Assembly (NCBI RefSeq): GCF_014207445.1
Contig: NZ_JACHEM010000004.1
Coordinates: forward strand, 186,001 to 250,000
Origin: Streptomyces candidus
GTDB lineage: Bacteria; Actinomycetota; Actinomycetes; Streptomycetales; Streptomycetaceae
Direction: 5' to 3'
Length of the DNA: 64,000 nucleotides
In this document: one piece after another, positions 25,265 through 34,243 of the stretch
Layout: each line of letters starts with the position of its first letter
Numbering within the stretch: the stretch's first letter is position 1
Made by a program: the position numbers and the translations under genes
The notes under the pieces: model-generated
The model's database searches: none
What the model was told of the DNA's origin: nothing
The model's input: the letters and a program-made list of their open reading frames with translations, nothing else

Positions 25265-26260
25265 TTACGCCGCCGCGTCGAAGCCCGTGTCGCGGGCCAT
25301 CTTCTTGAGCTCCAGCAGGGCGTGCTTCTCTATCTGCCGGATGCGCTCGCGGGTCAGCCCGTGCTCCTTGCCGACCTCGGTAAGCGTGCGCTCCCGGCCG
25401 TCTTCGATGCCGTACCGCATGCGGATGATCGACGCCGTGCGCTCGTCGAGCTTCCCGATGAGGTCTTCGAGCTCCTCGCTGCGCAGCATGGACAGCACCG
25501 ACTGCTCGGGCGAGACCGCGGAGGTGTCCTCCAGCAGGTCGCCGAACTGCGTGTCACCGCCGTCGTCGACCGGCATGTTCAGCGAGACGGGGTCACGCGC
25601 CCAGTCCAGCACGTCGCTGACGCGCTGCGGCTTTGAGTCGAGCTCGCGCGCGATCTCCTCGTGCTCGGGGTCGCGCCCGTTCTCCCGGTTGAACTCGCGC
25701 TGCACGCGCCGGATCCGGCCCAGCTCCTCCACGAGGTGGACGGGCAGGCGGATGGTGCGTGACTGGTCGGCGATGGAGCGGGTGATGGCCTGGCGGATCC
25801 ACCAGGTCGCGTACGTGGAGAACTTGAAGCCCTTGGCGTAGTCGAACTTCTCGACCGCGCGCACCAGGCCGGCGTTCCCCTCCTGGATGAGGTCGAGCAG
25901 CGGCAGGCCACTGCGCGGGTAGCGTCGGGCGACGGCGACGACAAGGCGGAGGTTGGACCGGATGAACAGGTCCTTGGCGCGCTCACCCGCCTCGTACAGC
26001 GCCTCCAGCTCCTCGCGGGAGGCACCCGCGGCTTCGGAGTCCGCGATCTCGCCGTCGAGGATCTGGCGTGCGTACACACCGGCCTCGATGGTCTGGGACA
26101 GCTCCACTTCCTTGGCGGCGTCGAGCAGCGGCGTCCGTGCGATCTCGTCGAGGTACATGCCGACCAGGTCGCGGTCGGCGATCTCCCCGCCTACGGCGCG
26201 AAGGCTGCTGGCCCGGGTCGATCCGGTCGATGACCGACGGGCGACGGCACGGGTTGCCAT
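25265..26260 (-). CDS. hrdD: RNA polymerase principal-like sigma factor HrdD
   Basis: A 331-residue group 2 sigma-70 factor, non-essential relative of HrdB. Region 1.2/2 is seen as DRDLVGMYLDEIARTPLLDA and SNLRLVVAVARRYPRSGLPLLDLIQEGN; the region 2.3/2.4 helix as FSTYATWWIRQAITR; region 4.2 as LTEVGKEHGLTRERIRQIE. It lacks the long acidic N-terminus of HrdB, and its start MATRAVARR fits HrdD. GGGAG precedes the ATG at 26260. A perfect SigR-type promoter lies 90 nt upstream, in line with reports that hrdD belongs to the SigR oxidative-stress regulon of S. coelicolor. Confidence 0.93.
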   Translation of the reverse strand: MATRAVARRSSTGSTRASSLRAVGGEIADRDLVGMYLDEIARTPLLDAAKEVELSQTIEAGVYARQILDGEIADSEAAGASREELEALYEAGERAKDLFIRSNLRLVVAVARRYPRSGLPLLDLIQEGNAGLVRAVEKFDYAKGFKFSTYATWWIRQAITRSIADQSRTIRLPVHLVEELGRIRRVQREFNRENGRDPEHEEIARELDSKPQRVSDVLDWARDPVSLNMPVDDGGDTQFGDLLEDTSAVSPEQSVLSMLRSEELEDLIGKLDERTASIIRMRYGIEDGRERTLTEVGKEHGLTRERIRQIEKHALLELKKMARDTGFDAAA

Positions 26261-26348
26261 GCTTGGTGCTCCCTTGCGTGAGTAGGTCGCGTGTGGTGTG
26301 ACTGTGGCTGCCGGGACACCTTCCGGGTTCCCCGCTTCCAATGGATCC

Positions 26349-26374
26349 AACGGTTGGAATCGGGACAGAATTCC
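26349..26374 (-). promoter_or_regulatory. SigR-type promoter of hrdD
   Basis: On the minus strand GGAAT and GTT are separated by exactly 18 nt, the SigR consensus. The 5' end would lie about 80 nt before the hrdD start. Confidence 0.75.
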
Positions 26375-26717
26375 CCGCACCCGCGCTCAATTTCCTGATC
26401 TTGCAGTACCCTGTCGCCCCACCGCGGCGGACTCTTGCCCTACATCACCACAGAAACGCAGGTCAGCCCGGGTGTGGCGGCGTTGCCGACGGAGCTCGCA
26501 GAGTTCTACAGCCACTTCATCGCCGAGGCCTCGATCACGTCCGCCACAGCCACTTCACGCCCGACGAGCGTCGTCCGCGGCTGCCCTCCCACCCTGAAGA
26601 CGGCCCCGGCCGGCCGATGGTTGCTCGCGATGTCCGGACTGCCGGGGTGGGGCCCGTCCCGCGTCCTAGGTCTGCAGCCCGTTACGGAGCGCGCGCCGGC
26701 CGCCTACTGTCCGCCGC
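26375..26717. other. Intergenic stretch upstream of hrdD without a recognised gene
   Basis: About 340 bases between the hrdD promoter and the broken questin-oxidase gene. A short rightward frame from 26435 (PYITTETQVSPG...AEFYSHFIAEAS) has a protein-like composition for about 45 codons but matches nothing I recognise and loses that character near 26570. It may be a gene remnant. Confidence 0.4.
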
Positions 26718-27394
26718 ATGGACACCACCGGCATCCACGACGAGGCCCTGGCTCGCCTGCACTGCTCGGGTCCGGAGCGGCTCGGCCGGCTCTCCAACCA
26801 CGCGCCGATGGCCGTCGAGGCGCTCGCCGCCCGCGGCCGGGCCGCCGCCGTGCACCACTGGCTCGACCTCTACGCCCGCAAGCTGGAGGACTTCCCCGCC
26901 GGCCACGCGCGCGTGACGCACGCGAACTGGCCGCAGGCGCTGGGGGACCCGCGCCGGGCCGCCGACTGGATCGCGTACTTCCGTGAGCTGCTCGCGCAGC
27001 GGCCCTGGCGCGACGTCCTCGCCGAATGGTGGCCGCGGCTGCTGCCCGGCATGTACGGCGGTTCCACGCACCCGGTGATCCGGGTCGGCCACGCGGTGCG
27101 CGGCCTGCTCGCGGGAGGCGGAGGCGACGCGGAGACCGTCGATGCCACCGCGCCCCGGCTGGTCGAGCTCGCCCACGGCCTCGGCTACTGGGCCGCCCGC
27201 CACCACCCCGCCCCTGCGGTCCTCCCCCTGCCCGAAGCGGCCGACGCCGTTCGTGCCCTGCACGCGGTACCGCCCATCGGTGTACGGACGGAGGCTTCCC
27301 GGAGCGCCTCGCGCGCGTCACGCACATGCCCGGGTGGGCGGCGTCGCCGGTGACGGTGTTTCACGCCGTCGAGCTGACCGGGCCAACGACCTGA
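26718..27394 (+). pseudogene. Frameshifted and truncated questin-oxidase-like gene
   Basis: The first 190 codons match the questin oxidase (DUF4243) family: HAPMAVEALAARG, WPQALGDPRRAADW, LAQRPWRDVLAEWWPRLLPG and HPVIRVGHAVRGL. After ...VPPIGVRT near 27288 the frame turns to a low-complexity Arg/Ser string, while the next frame carries on sensibly as DGGFPERLARVTHMPGWAASPV to a stop at 27394. A one-base indel is therefore likely. Even when corrected the protein is about 100 residues short of the usual 330-340. The family includes Baeyer-Villiger-type fungal enzymes; here it is probably non-functional. Confidence 0.75.
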
Positions 27395-27435
27395 GGGCGT
27401 GCCCGCCGGGGGCGCAGGGCGTGCGCGCTCGGCAC

Positions 27436-27486
27436 ACCGGGTCAGTCTAGTTTAATCTTCAAGTAGATGGCCTTACAGTGGAATGC
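27436..27486 (+). promoter_or_regulatory. Predicted promoter/operator of the MarR gene
   Basis: An AT-rich patch with the dyad ATCT-TCAAGT-AGAT is followed by TACAGT, which ends 7 nt before the ATG at 27487, as in leaderless Streptomyces mRNAs. The dyad is a candidate autoregulatory site. Confidence 0.4.
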
Positions 27487-28014
27487 ATGAGCACCGACAA
27501 GAACGCGACCCGCACAGATGCGCCCCCGGCCGGGCCGCGCTGGCTCAACGACGAGGAGCAGCGGGTCTGGCGCGCCTACGTCCACGCCACCACCCTCCTC
27601 GACGACACCCTGGACCGCCAGCTTCAGCGCGACGCGGGCATGCCGCACGTCTACTACGGCCTGCTCGTACAGCTCGCCCAGGCCCCGGGCCGCAAGCTGC
27701 GGATGACCGAGCTGGCGAAGAACGCAAAGATCACGCGCTCCCGGCTCTCGCACGCGGTCGCCCGGCTGGAGAAGAACGGCTGGGTACGCCGCCAGGACTG
27801 CCCCTCCGACAAGCGTGGACAGAACGCTTTCCTCACCGAGGAGGGCTACCGCATCCTCGTGCAGGCGGCCCCCGGGCACGTGGAACTCGTACGCAGGGCG
27901 ATGTTCGACCGGCTGAGCTCCGGGCAGGTGCGGCAGCTCGGCGAGATCATGTGCACGATCGCCGACGGCCTGGAGCCGACGGGCACGGGCGCGGATCTGC
28001 CCTGGCTCCGCTGA
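27487..28014 (+). CDS. MarR-family transcriptional regulator
   Basis: A 175-residue winged-helix regulator. The recognition region reads RMTELAKNAKITRSRLSHAVARLEKNGWVRR (residues about 75-105) and the wing QDCPSDKRGQNAFLTEEG contains the conserved D-x-R. Dimerisation helices flank it. The ATG at 27487 is taken; a GTG 9 nt earlier is an alternative. It is convergent with an MFS exporter gene 48 nt away, which it may or may not control; the ligand is unknown. Confidence 0.88.
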   Translation: MSTDKNATRTDAPPAGPRWLNDEEQRVWRAYVHATTLLDDTLDRQLQRDAGMPHVYYGLLVQLAQAPGRKLRMTELAKNAKITRSRLSHAVARLEKNGWVRRQDCPSDKRGQNAFLTEEGYRILVQAAPGHVELVRRAMFDRLSSGQVRQLGEIMCTIADGLEPTGTGADLPWLR

Positions 28015-28062
28015 GGCCGCGACTCCTCGGCGGAACCGGGGCAGCTCCCGGACAGGTACAGG

Positions 28063-29604
28063 TCAGTGCGCGACCACCGGGATCCTCAGCTCGTCCTCGG
28101 CGTCCTGACCGTCGCCGGAGGCCACCGGGTGCGTGCCCGGCCGTCCGGTGTTGATCAGCGTCAGCGCGATGCCGGCCGAGACGACGAGGATGCCGACGGC
28201 CCACCAAATGGCACTGGCATAGCCGTGCACCATTGCCTGCGCCCGGAGCAGCTGCTCGCTGGTGGCGCCGGCCGCGTGGGCGGCGACGTACGCGGTGGTG
28301 GCACTGGCCGCGATGGTGTTCAGCAGGGCGGTGCCGATCGCGCCGCCCACCTGCTGCGAGGTGTTGACCATGGCGGAGGCGACTCCGGCGTCCCGCGCCT
28401 CGACGCCGTGCGTGGCCAGCGACATGGCGGGCATGAACGCCGTACCCATGCCGAGGCCCAGCAGCAGCTGCGCGGGCAGGATCAGTCCGGCGTACGAGGA
28501 GCCGATCTCCAGCTGCGTGAGCAGCAGCATGCCGAGCGCGGCGGTCAGGAAGCCCGGCCCCATCAGCAGGCGCGGCGGCACCCGGGTCATCAGGCGGGCG
28601 CCGATCTGGGTGGAGCCCGTGATCATGCCGACGATCATCGGCAGGAACGCGAAGCCGGTCATGACCGGCGAGTACCCCTTGACGATCTGGAGGTAGTACG
28701 TCAGGAACAGGAACAGCCCGAACATCGAGATGACGGCGAGTCCGAGCGAGAGGTAGACCCCGCCCCGGTTGCGCTCCAGCAGGACTCGCAGCGGCAGCAG
28801 CGGGTGCTTGACCTTGGCTTCGACGGCCACGAAGGCGGCCAGCAGGACGACAGCGGCGGCGAACGTCCCGAGGGTCATCGTGGCCGTCCAGCCGTCCGCC
28901 TCGGTCTCGGCGAGCGTGAAGGCGTACACGAGGGCCACGAGGCCGGCCGTGGACAGCAGTACGCCGGGGATGTCCAGCGGGGAGCGGTTGCGGCCACCGG
29001 CGGGCTCGCGGACGACGAAGTACGCGCCGACGCCGGCGACGACCGCGAAGGGGATGTTGACGAAGAAGGTCCAGCGCCAGTTCAGGTACTCGGTGAGGAA
29101 ACCGCCCAGGATGAGGCCGACCGCACCGCCGCCGCCCGCGATGGCGCCGAAGATGCCGAACGCCTTGGCGCGCTCCTTGCCGTCGGTGAACGTCACGGCC
29201 AGCAGGGAGAGCGCGGCGGGTGCCAGCAGGGCGCCGAAGACGCCTTGGAGGGCGCGCGAGCCGAGCATCATCGCCTCACCGGACGCGGCGCCGCCGAGCG
29301 CGGAGGCCGCAGCAAAACCGGCCAGGCCGATGACGAAGACGCGCTTGCGGCCCCACAGGTCGGCGAGCCGTCCGCCGAAGAGGAGCAGCCCGCCGAAGGC
29401 GAGCGCGTAGGCGGTGATGACCCACTGGCGGTTGGCGTCGGAGATGCCGAGGTCCTGCTGCGCGGAGGGCAGCGCGATGTTCACGATCGTGGCGTCGAGC
29501 ACCACCATCAGCTGCGCGAGCGCGATGAAGACGAGCGCTTTCCAGCGGTTCGGATCCGGTATCGCGGTCCCCGTCTTCGACAGGGGAAGGTCTGTTTTTG
29601 GCAT
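28063..29604 (-). CDS. DHA2-family multidrug efflux MFS transporter
   Basis: A 513-residue, 14-helix exporter. VVLDATIVNIALPSAQ (motif D1), GGRLADLWGRKRVF (motif A) and GGGGAVGLILGGFLTEY (motif C) are clear. The ATG at 29604 is chosen because AGGTGG lies 8 nt upstream; an in-frame GTG at 29616 has no such site. The tetR gene ends 78 nt upstream on the same strand, so this is probably the drug pump controlled by that repressor. Confidence 0.9.
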   Translation of the reverse strand: MPKTDLPLSKTGTAIPDPNRWKALVFIALAQLMVVLDATIVNIALPSAQQDLGISDANRQWVITAYALAFGGLLLFGGRLADLWGRKRVFVIGLAGFAAASALGGAASGEAMMLGSRALQGVFGALLAPAALSLLAVTFTDGKERAKAFGIFGAIAGGGGAVGLILGGFLTEYLNWRWTFFVNIPFAVVAGVGAYFVVREPAGGRNRSPLDIPGVLLSTAGLVALVYAFTLAETEADGWTATMTLGTFAAAVVLLAAFVAVEAKVKHPLLPLRVLLERNRGGVYLSLGLAVISMFGLFLFLTYYLQIVKGYSPVMTGFAFLPMIVGMITGSTQIGARLMTRVPPRLLMGPGFLTAALGMLLLTQLEIGSSYAGLILPAQLLLGLGMGTAFMPAMSLATHGVEARDAGVASAMVNTSQQVGGAIGTALLNTIAASATTAYVAAHAAGATSEQLLRAQAMVHGYASAIWWAVGILVVSAGIALTLINTGRPGTHPVASGDGQDAEDELRIPVVAH

Positions 29605-29682
29605 GGGAGTGGCCACCTAGGAAGTTAAAGACAGAAAAAAGGGACGGTTGCCGCGTCGGTGAGGGCGCGGGAGGTCGTGCTT

Positions 29683-30399
29683 CTACTGGGGTCGGCGGAG
29701 GTCTTCGAGGGTTGCCGCACAGCCGGGAAGTGCGGAGCGTGCGGGAGCTTCGAGGCCGTCGAGGAACAATTGCAGGTGGCGGTGGACGAACTGGTCGAAG
29801 TCCACGCATCCGCTGCCGGGCAGTGGGCGGGTGAGCTGGGACAGCGCCACCATGAGGTCTCCGACGGCGACGTCGGCACGGAGGCGGCCGGCCTTGCGGG
29901 CCCGGCCCATGAGGTCCTCGACGGCCACTTCGAGGCGCTCGCGTCCGGCGAGCAGGTCCGCGTGCTGGGCGTCGAAGCCCTCGGCGAGCATGGGGCACAG
30001 CGCCCCGATCCGCTCGTCGGCGGCCTCGTGCACGAAGCGCCGCAGCGCCCCGAAGGCGTCGCCCCGCTCCTCGGCGATCTCCATGACCGCGGACTCGGCG
30101 ATCTCCGCCGTGCGGGACAGCACGGACACCACGACCTCGTGGACGAGGTCCTTGCGGTCGGGGAAGTGCCGGTAGAGCGTGGCGTTGCCGACGACCGCCC
30201 GGCGGGCGATCTCGTCGAGCGGCACGTCGGGCCCGAACTCGACGAGCATCTCGCGCGCCGCGCTGACGATGCGCTCCCGATTGCGCAGCGCGTCGGCGCG
30301 CGGACGCCCCCCGCGCCTCCGCGCGACGGACGCACCGCTCCGCGCCTCCCCGCACGCGCCGCTGCGCGCGGCAGAGGTACCGGCTTCGCTGATGGCCAC
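29683..30399 (-). CDS. TetR-family repressor
   Basis: A 238-residue protein with a 35-residue Arg/Ala-rich tail before the TetR DNA-binding domain (RERIVSAAREMLVEFGPDVPLDEIARRAVVGNATLYRHFPDRKDLVHEVV, residues about 42-92). The C-terminal ligand domain is all-helical. It heads an operon with the DHA2 pump. Two near-identical operators lie 50-115 nt upstream of its start and are probably its own binding sites. The ligand is probably a pump substrate; this is inferred. Confidence 0.9.
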   Translation of the reverse strand: MAISEAGTSAARSGACGEARSGASVARRRGGRPRADALRNRERIVSAAREMLVEFGPDVPLDEIARRAVVGNATLYRHFPDRKDLVHEVVVSVLSRTAEIAESAVMEIAEERGDAFGALRRFVHEAADERIGALCPMLAEGFDAQHADLLAGRERLEVAVEDLMGRARKAGRLRADVAVGDLMVALSQLTRPLPGSGCVDFDQFVHRHLQLFLDGLEAPARSALPGCAATLEDLRRPQ

Positions 30400-30450
30400 G
30401 ACTCTCCTTCCGACTGCCGCTCCCGTACGGGACGTGTAACGGCCCGCGCA

Positions 30451-30475
30451 GAAACGGGGACGTCTTCCCCGTTTC
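30451..30475. promoter_or_regulatory. TetR operator copy 1
   Basis: Perfect inverted repeat GAAACGGGGA-N5-TCCCCGTTTC, about 50 bp upstream of tetR. Confidence 0.75.
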
Positions 30476-30491
30476 CCGCGGTCTCACCTAC

Positions 30492-30514
30492 AAACGGGGA
30501 GACGCTCCCCGTTT
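30492..30514. promoter_or_regulatory. TetR operator copy 2
   Basis: Perfect inverted repeat AAACGGGGA-N5-TCCCCGTTT, centred 40 bp (about four helical turns) from copy 1. Confidence 0.75.
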
Positions 30515-30694
30515 ATTTCCACCTGGCACTCCTGGGTTTCTGTGACCCGCATCACACGAACCGCGTCCGGAAACCCACCATCGGCCCACCCAACGCGCGC
30601 CGTCGCGCCACCCGCCGGAGGGTGGGCGAACAGGAGCAGTCGAGACTGTCCGGGACGGCACGGACGGGGCTGCGCGGAGCGGAAGGCGACCTCG

Positions 30695-32143
30695 ATGCAG
30701 CACCCCCGCCCCCGCCCCGACATACCCGACGGCCCCCACCCGCCCCCCGCGCCCCATGCCGCCCCGTCCCGGGAACCCCGCACCGACCGCCGCACCCGTC
30801 GCTCACCTCGCCCGCGTCACCCCCGCGCTCTCAGCGCCCTGACCGCCGTGGCCCTCGCCACCGTGGCCACCGCGAGCACTCCCCTCGCCGACTCCGGCCG
30901 CGCCTCCTGGGGCCCCTCCGGAAACCCACGCGCCGCCGACACCGCCGACGCGCCTGGCCTGCTCCACGCGAAAACGGAACCCGCGGGCCCGCCCGGCTCC
31001 CTCGAAGCGGCCGAGGCAGCGGCCCGGCCGTGCCGTCTCACCGGCACCCGGGGCATCCAGATGTCGGAGGGCATGCCCACACCCTCCGGCTACTCCCGCT
31101 CGACCGGCGAGGTGCGGGCCCTCAACCTGATGATCGACTTTCCGGATGCCCCGGGGCAGGGCAGCGCGCTCGACCGCTTCCAGGAGTTCGCACCGCAGAC
31201 CGCCGCCTGGTTCGACGCCAGCAGTTACGGCCGCCTGCGCTACGTTCCCGAGGCCCCGGTCACCGAGTGGCTGCGCATGCCGTTGGCCTTCTCCGAGTAC
31301 GGGATAGAGCGCGGCGCGCCCTTCGAGCCCGGCTATCAGCAGCTCGTCCGGGACATCGTGTCCCTGGCCGACCCCCAGGTCGACTTCTCCGCCTACGACT
31401 TGGTGAACATCCTGGTCACCCCGAACGCCGGCCCCTCGGCCCTCGACACGGTCCTGTCGGTCACCTTCTCCGGCAACCACGAGGCCCCCGTAGCCGACGG
31501 CGTCCCGCTCGCCAACACGTCGTTCGTCTACAGCCGGCAGGACGACGGGTCCGGTTCGTACGCCGAAACCGGCTTCCGCGTCCTGCCCCACGAGAACGGT
31601 CACGTCTTCGGCCTGCCCGACCTCTACACCGAGGACGGCGGCGGCTCGGTCGGGCACTGGGACATCATGTCCGAGGACTGGGGCGCCAACAACGACATGC
31701 TCGGCTGGCACAAATGGAAGCTGGGCTGGTTGGACAGCCGTCAGATCGGCTGCGCCGCCCGGGGCGGCACCACCGACCTCACCCTGGCCCCGCTCGCCTC
31801 CCCCGCCGACGGCCGCAAGCTCGCCTTCGTCCCCCTCACTCCCAAGACCGGCTACGCCGTCGAGGTCCGCACCCGCGCCGGCAACGACGAGGCCGTCTGC
31901 AAGCCCGGCGTCCTCATCTACCGCGTCGATGCCGACGTCGACACCGGAAACGGCCCCATCACCGTCGCCGACCACACCCCGGGCAGCGCCGGCTGCACCC
32001 GCCGCCCCAACGTCCACCTCGAACTCTCCGACGCCACCTTCACCCCCGGCGCCTCCTTCATCGACGCCGCACGCGGCGTCCGCATCGACGTCCTGGACCG
32101 CGACCACTCCGGCAACCACCGCATCCGCATCACCCGCCCCTGA
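30695..32143 (+). CDS. Secreted M6-family metalloprotease
   Basis: A 482-residue protein. A very basic, Pro-rich N-terminus leads to a hydrophobic signal segment (ALSALTAVALATVATAS, residues about 48-64). The catalytic zinc site is HENGHVFGLPDLY (residues about 300-312), an HExxH motif with the downstream GHWDIMSEDWG Met-turn typical of immune-inhibitor-A-like M6 peptidases. A C-terminal beta-rich region with two Cys follows. The ATG at 30695 has GGAAGG 8 nt upstream. It is divergent from tetR, so the twin operators might also influence it. Confidence 0.85.
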   Translation: MQHPRPRPDIPDGPHPPPAPHAAPSREPRTDRRTRRSPRPRHPRALSALTAVALATVATASTPLADSGRASWGPSGNPRAADTADAPGLLHAKTEPAGPPGSLEAAEAAARPCRLTGTRGIQMSEGMPTPSGYSRSTGEVRALNLMIDFPDAPGQGSALDRFQEFAPQTAAWFDASSYGRLRYVPEAPVTEWLRMPLAFSEYGIERGAPFEPGYQQLVRDIVSLADPQVDFSAYDLVNILVTPNAGPSALDTVLSVTFSGNHEAPVADGVPLANTSFVYSRQDDGSGSYAETGFRVLPHENGHVFGLPDLYTEDGGGSVGHWDIMSEDWGANNDMLGWHKWKLGWLDSRQIGCAARGGTTDLTLAPLASPADGRKLAFVPLTPKTGYAVEVRTRAGNDEAVCKPGVLIYRVDADVDTGNGPITVADHTPGSAGCTRRPNVHLELSDATFTPGASFIDAARGVRIDVLDRDHSGNHRIRITRP

Positions 32144-32240
32144 CCCCAGGTACACCCCCACCCCCGCAACGCCCTCCCCTTCGAGCGAGCCGCCCCGTCC
32201 ATCCGCTAACCTGTCCTGAGCTGTCCCCAGGGGCAGTGTC

Positions 32241-32313
32241 GCCTCCGTAGCTCAGGGGATAGAGCACAGCTCTCCTAAAGCTGGTGTCGCAGGTTCGAAT
32301 CCTGCCGGGGGCA
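32241..32313 (+). tRNA. tRNA-Arg (anticodon CCT)
   Basis: The acceptor stem GCCTCCG/CGGGGGC, D-arm (GCTCAGGGGATAGAGC), anticodon stem CAGCT/AGCTG with loop CTCCTAA, and T-arm GCAGG-TTCGAAT-CCTGC all fold normally. The 73-nt gene ends in discriminator A; CCA is not encoded. It reads AGG codons, which are rare in this genome. Confidence 0.96.
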
Positions 32314-32322
32314 CAGCGAGAG

Positions 32323-32360
32323 GGGCCGGTACCCGGGGTGTGATTCCCGGGTACCGGCCC
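32323..32360. terminator. Hairpin after the tRNA gene
   Basis: A perfect 15-bp stem (GGGCCGGTACCCGGG with its complement, 8-nt loop) 10 nt after the tRNA. It is followed by a short direct repeat, cttcgctgtactg, twice. Confidence 0.8.
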
Positions 32361-32480
32361 TTCGCTGTACTGTCCTTCGCTGTACTGGCCCTTCGGCATG
32401 ATCGCGACCACGCCACTCACGCCCCGCCGGGCGGCGGCCGGCCCGTGCACGATTGCGGGCCGGGCCCCCGAAGCCGTGGG

Positions 32481-34016
32481 TTACGAAGCCCTGCGCACCG
32501 CAGCCGCCTTGCGGGCCGCGGCCATCTCCGCCGACTCTCGGCGTCCGCGCGAGGGGGCCGGGGAGCGGCGGGCGCGCGGAGCACGGGTGCGCGTCTCCTC
32601 CGGGGCGGAGGACTTCGGGGCGCGGACCGGTACGCCCGACGGCGCCTGGGCGCCGGTGATCCGGCTCAGTTCCGCGTCGCCGGAGCGGACGGCAGCGGTC
32701 TGCGGGTGGATGCCGGCTTCGCGCATCAGCCGGTGCAGGTCGCGGCGCTGGCCGGGGGTGACCAGGGTGACGACGCGTCCGGACTCACCCGCGCGGGCGG
32801 TGCGTCCGCCGCGGTGCAGGTAGTCCTTGGGGTCGGTCGGGGGATCGACATTGACGACGAGGTCGAGGTTGTCGACGTGAATGCCGCGCGCGGCGACGTT
32901 CGTGGCCACGAGGACGTTGACCTCGCCGGTCTTGAAGCGGTCGAGAGTACGGGTGCGCAAGGGCTGCGACTTGCCGCCGTGCAGGGCCGCCGCGCGTACC
33001 CCGGCGTCCTGAAGGTCCTTGGTGAGGCGGTCGACGGCGTGCTTGGTGTCCAGGAACATCAGGACGCGGCCGTCGCGGGCCGCGATCTCGATGGTGGTGG
33101 CGTGCTTGTCCGCGCCGTGCACTTCGAGGACGTGGTGCTCCATCGTGGTGACCGCGCCCGCCGACGGGTCCACGGAGTGGACGACCGGGTCGGTGAGGAA
33201 CGTACGCACCAATTTGTCGACATTGCGGTCGAGGGTGGCGGAGAAGAGCATCGTCTGGCCGTCCTCCCTGACCTGCTGGAGCAGTTCGGTGACGTCCGGC
33301 ATGAAACCCATGTCGCCCATCTGGTCCGCTTCGTCGAGGACCGTGATGCGCACCTGGTCCAGGCGGCAGTCGCGGCGCTCGATGAGGTCCTTGAGACGGC
33401 CGGGGGTGGCGACGACGACGTCAGATCCGCGGCGGAGCGCGGAGGACTGCCGGCCGATCGACATGCCGCCGACCACGGTGGCGATGCTGAGGTTCAGGGT
33501 CTTCGCGTACGGCGTGAGCGCGTCCGTCACCTGCTGCGCCAGCTCTCGCGTCGGTACGAGGACGAGCGCGAGCGGCAGCTTGGGCTGGGCGCGCCTGCCG
33601 TACGCGGCCGTACGGGTGAGCAGCGCGAGGCCGAAGGCGAGGGTCTTGCCCGAGCCGGTACGGCCACGGCCGAGGACGTCGCGTCCGGCGAGGGCGTTGG
33701 GGAGGGTCGCGGCCTGGATCGGGAAGGGCTCGGTGACGCCTTCGGCGACCAGTGCCCGCTGCACGCTGTCCGGCATGTCGAGTTCGGCGAAGTCCGTGAC
33801 CGGGGGCAGTGCGGGGGTGACGGAGACCGGAGGGGCGAACTCGCCCTTCAGCGGCACCGGACGGCGCGACCGGCCGCCACCACCGCTGCTGCCACCGGTG
33901 CGGTTGCCGCCACGACCGCCGACGCCCGCGGCAGCACGTGTGCCGCTCCCGCCGCCGCTCTTCTTGCCTGCGCTGGTGTCACGGTTACCGCCGAAGCGGG
34001 CGTAGTTCGTACTCAC
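32481..34016 (-). CDS. DEAD-box ATP-dependent RNA helicase
   Basis: A 511-residue helicase. An Arg/Gly-rich N-terminus (residues 1-65) precedes the core: Q-motif FPIQ, motif I GRGRTGSGKT, Ia VPTRELAQQ, II LDEADQM, III SATLDRN, IV-VI including VLVATNVAARGIHV and HRGGRTARAGESG. The C-terminus is basic and Ala/Arg-rich. Such proteins unwind structured RNA, for example in the cold or in ribosome assembly. The GTG at 34016 has AGGAGG 7 nt upstream. It lies downstream of a cold-shock gene on the same strand, past two intrinsic terminators. Confidence 0.93.
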   Translation of the reverse strand: MSTNYARFGGNRDTSAGKKSGGGSGTRAAAGVGGRGGNRTGGSSGGGGRSRRPVPLKGEFAPPVSVTPALPPVTDFAELDMPDSVQRALVAEGVTEPFPIQAATLPNALAGRDVLGRGRTGSGKTLAFGLALLTRTAAYGRRAQPKLPLALVLVPTRELAQQVTDALTPYAKTLNLSIATVVGGMSIGRQSSALRRGSDVVVATPGRLKDLIERRDCRLDQVRITVLDEADQMGDMGFMPDVTELLQQVREDGQTMLFSATLDRNVDKLVRTFLTDPVVHSVDPSAGAVTTMEHHVLEVHGADKHATTIEIAARDGRVLMFLDTKHAVDRLTKDLQDAGVRAAALHGGKSQPLRTRTLDRFKTGEVNVLVATNVAARGIHVDNLDLVVNVDPPTDPKDYLHRGGRTARAGESGRVVTLVTPGQRRDLHRLMREAGIHPQTAAVRSGDAELSRITGAQAPSGVPVRAPKSSAPEETRTRAPRARRSPAPSRGRRESAEMAAARKAAAVRRAS

Positions 34017-34097
34017 GGAGATTCCTCCTCGATACGGCACGCATCGAGGAAAAGCCGGTCCCGCCGGGCGGGCCGCATTTCAAGAACGAGCCGAAAT

Positions 34098-34146
34098 GAA
34101 TTAAAAACAAAAAGTAGGTCCGGTTCGTATGAACAACGAACGGACC
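34098..34146 (-). terminator. U-tract terminator/attenuator in the helicase leader
   Basis: On the minus strand GGTCCGTTCGT pairs with ACGAACCGGACC (one bulge, 7-nt loop, bases 34117-34146). It is followed by TACTTTTTGTTTTTAA. This is a textbook intrinsic terminator about 100 nt before the helicase start, with no gene between. Confidence 0.75.
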
Positions 34147-34163
34147 CGTTTGATTCCCTCAGG

Positions 34164-34208
34164 CGCAAAAACGGGCTGGGACCTGCACCCGAGGTGCAGG
34201 TCCCAGCC
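34164..34208 (-). terminator. Intrinsic terminator of the cold-shock gene
   Basis: On the minus strand a perfect 16-bp stem (34174-34208, 3-nt loop) is followed by CGTTTTTGCG, 35 nt after the cold-shock stop codon. Confidence 0.88.
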
Positions 34209-34243
34209 GCGCTGTCACCGCTGATCAGGCACGAAGCCGATGA

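Noticed and set aside
29659..32250. Long rightward frame across tetR and the protease
   Set aside because: It is a shadow of tetR and of the M6 protease in other frames.
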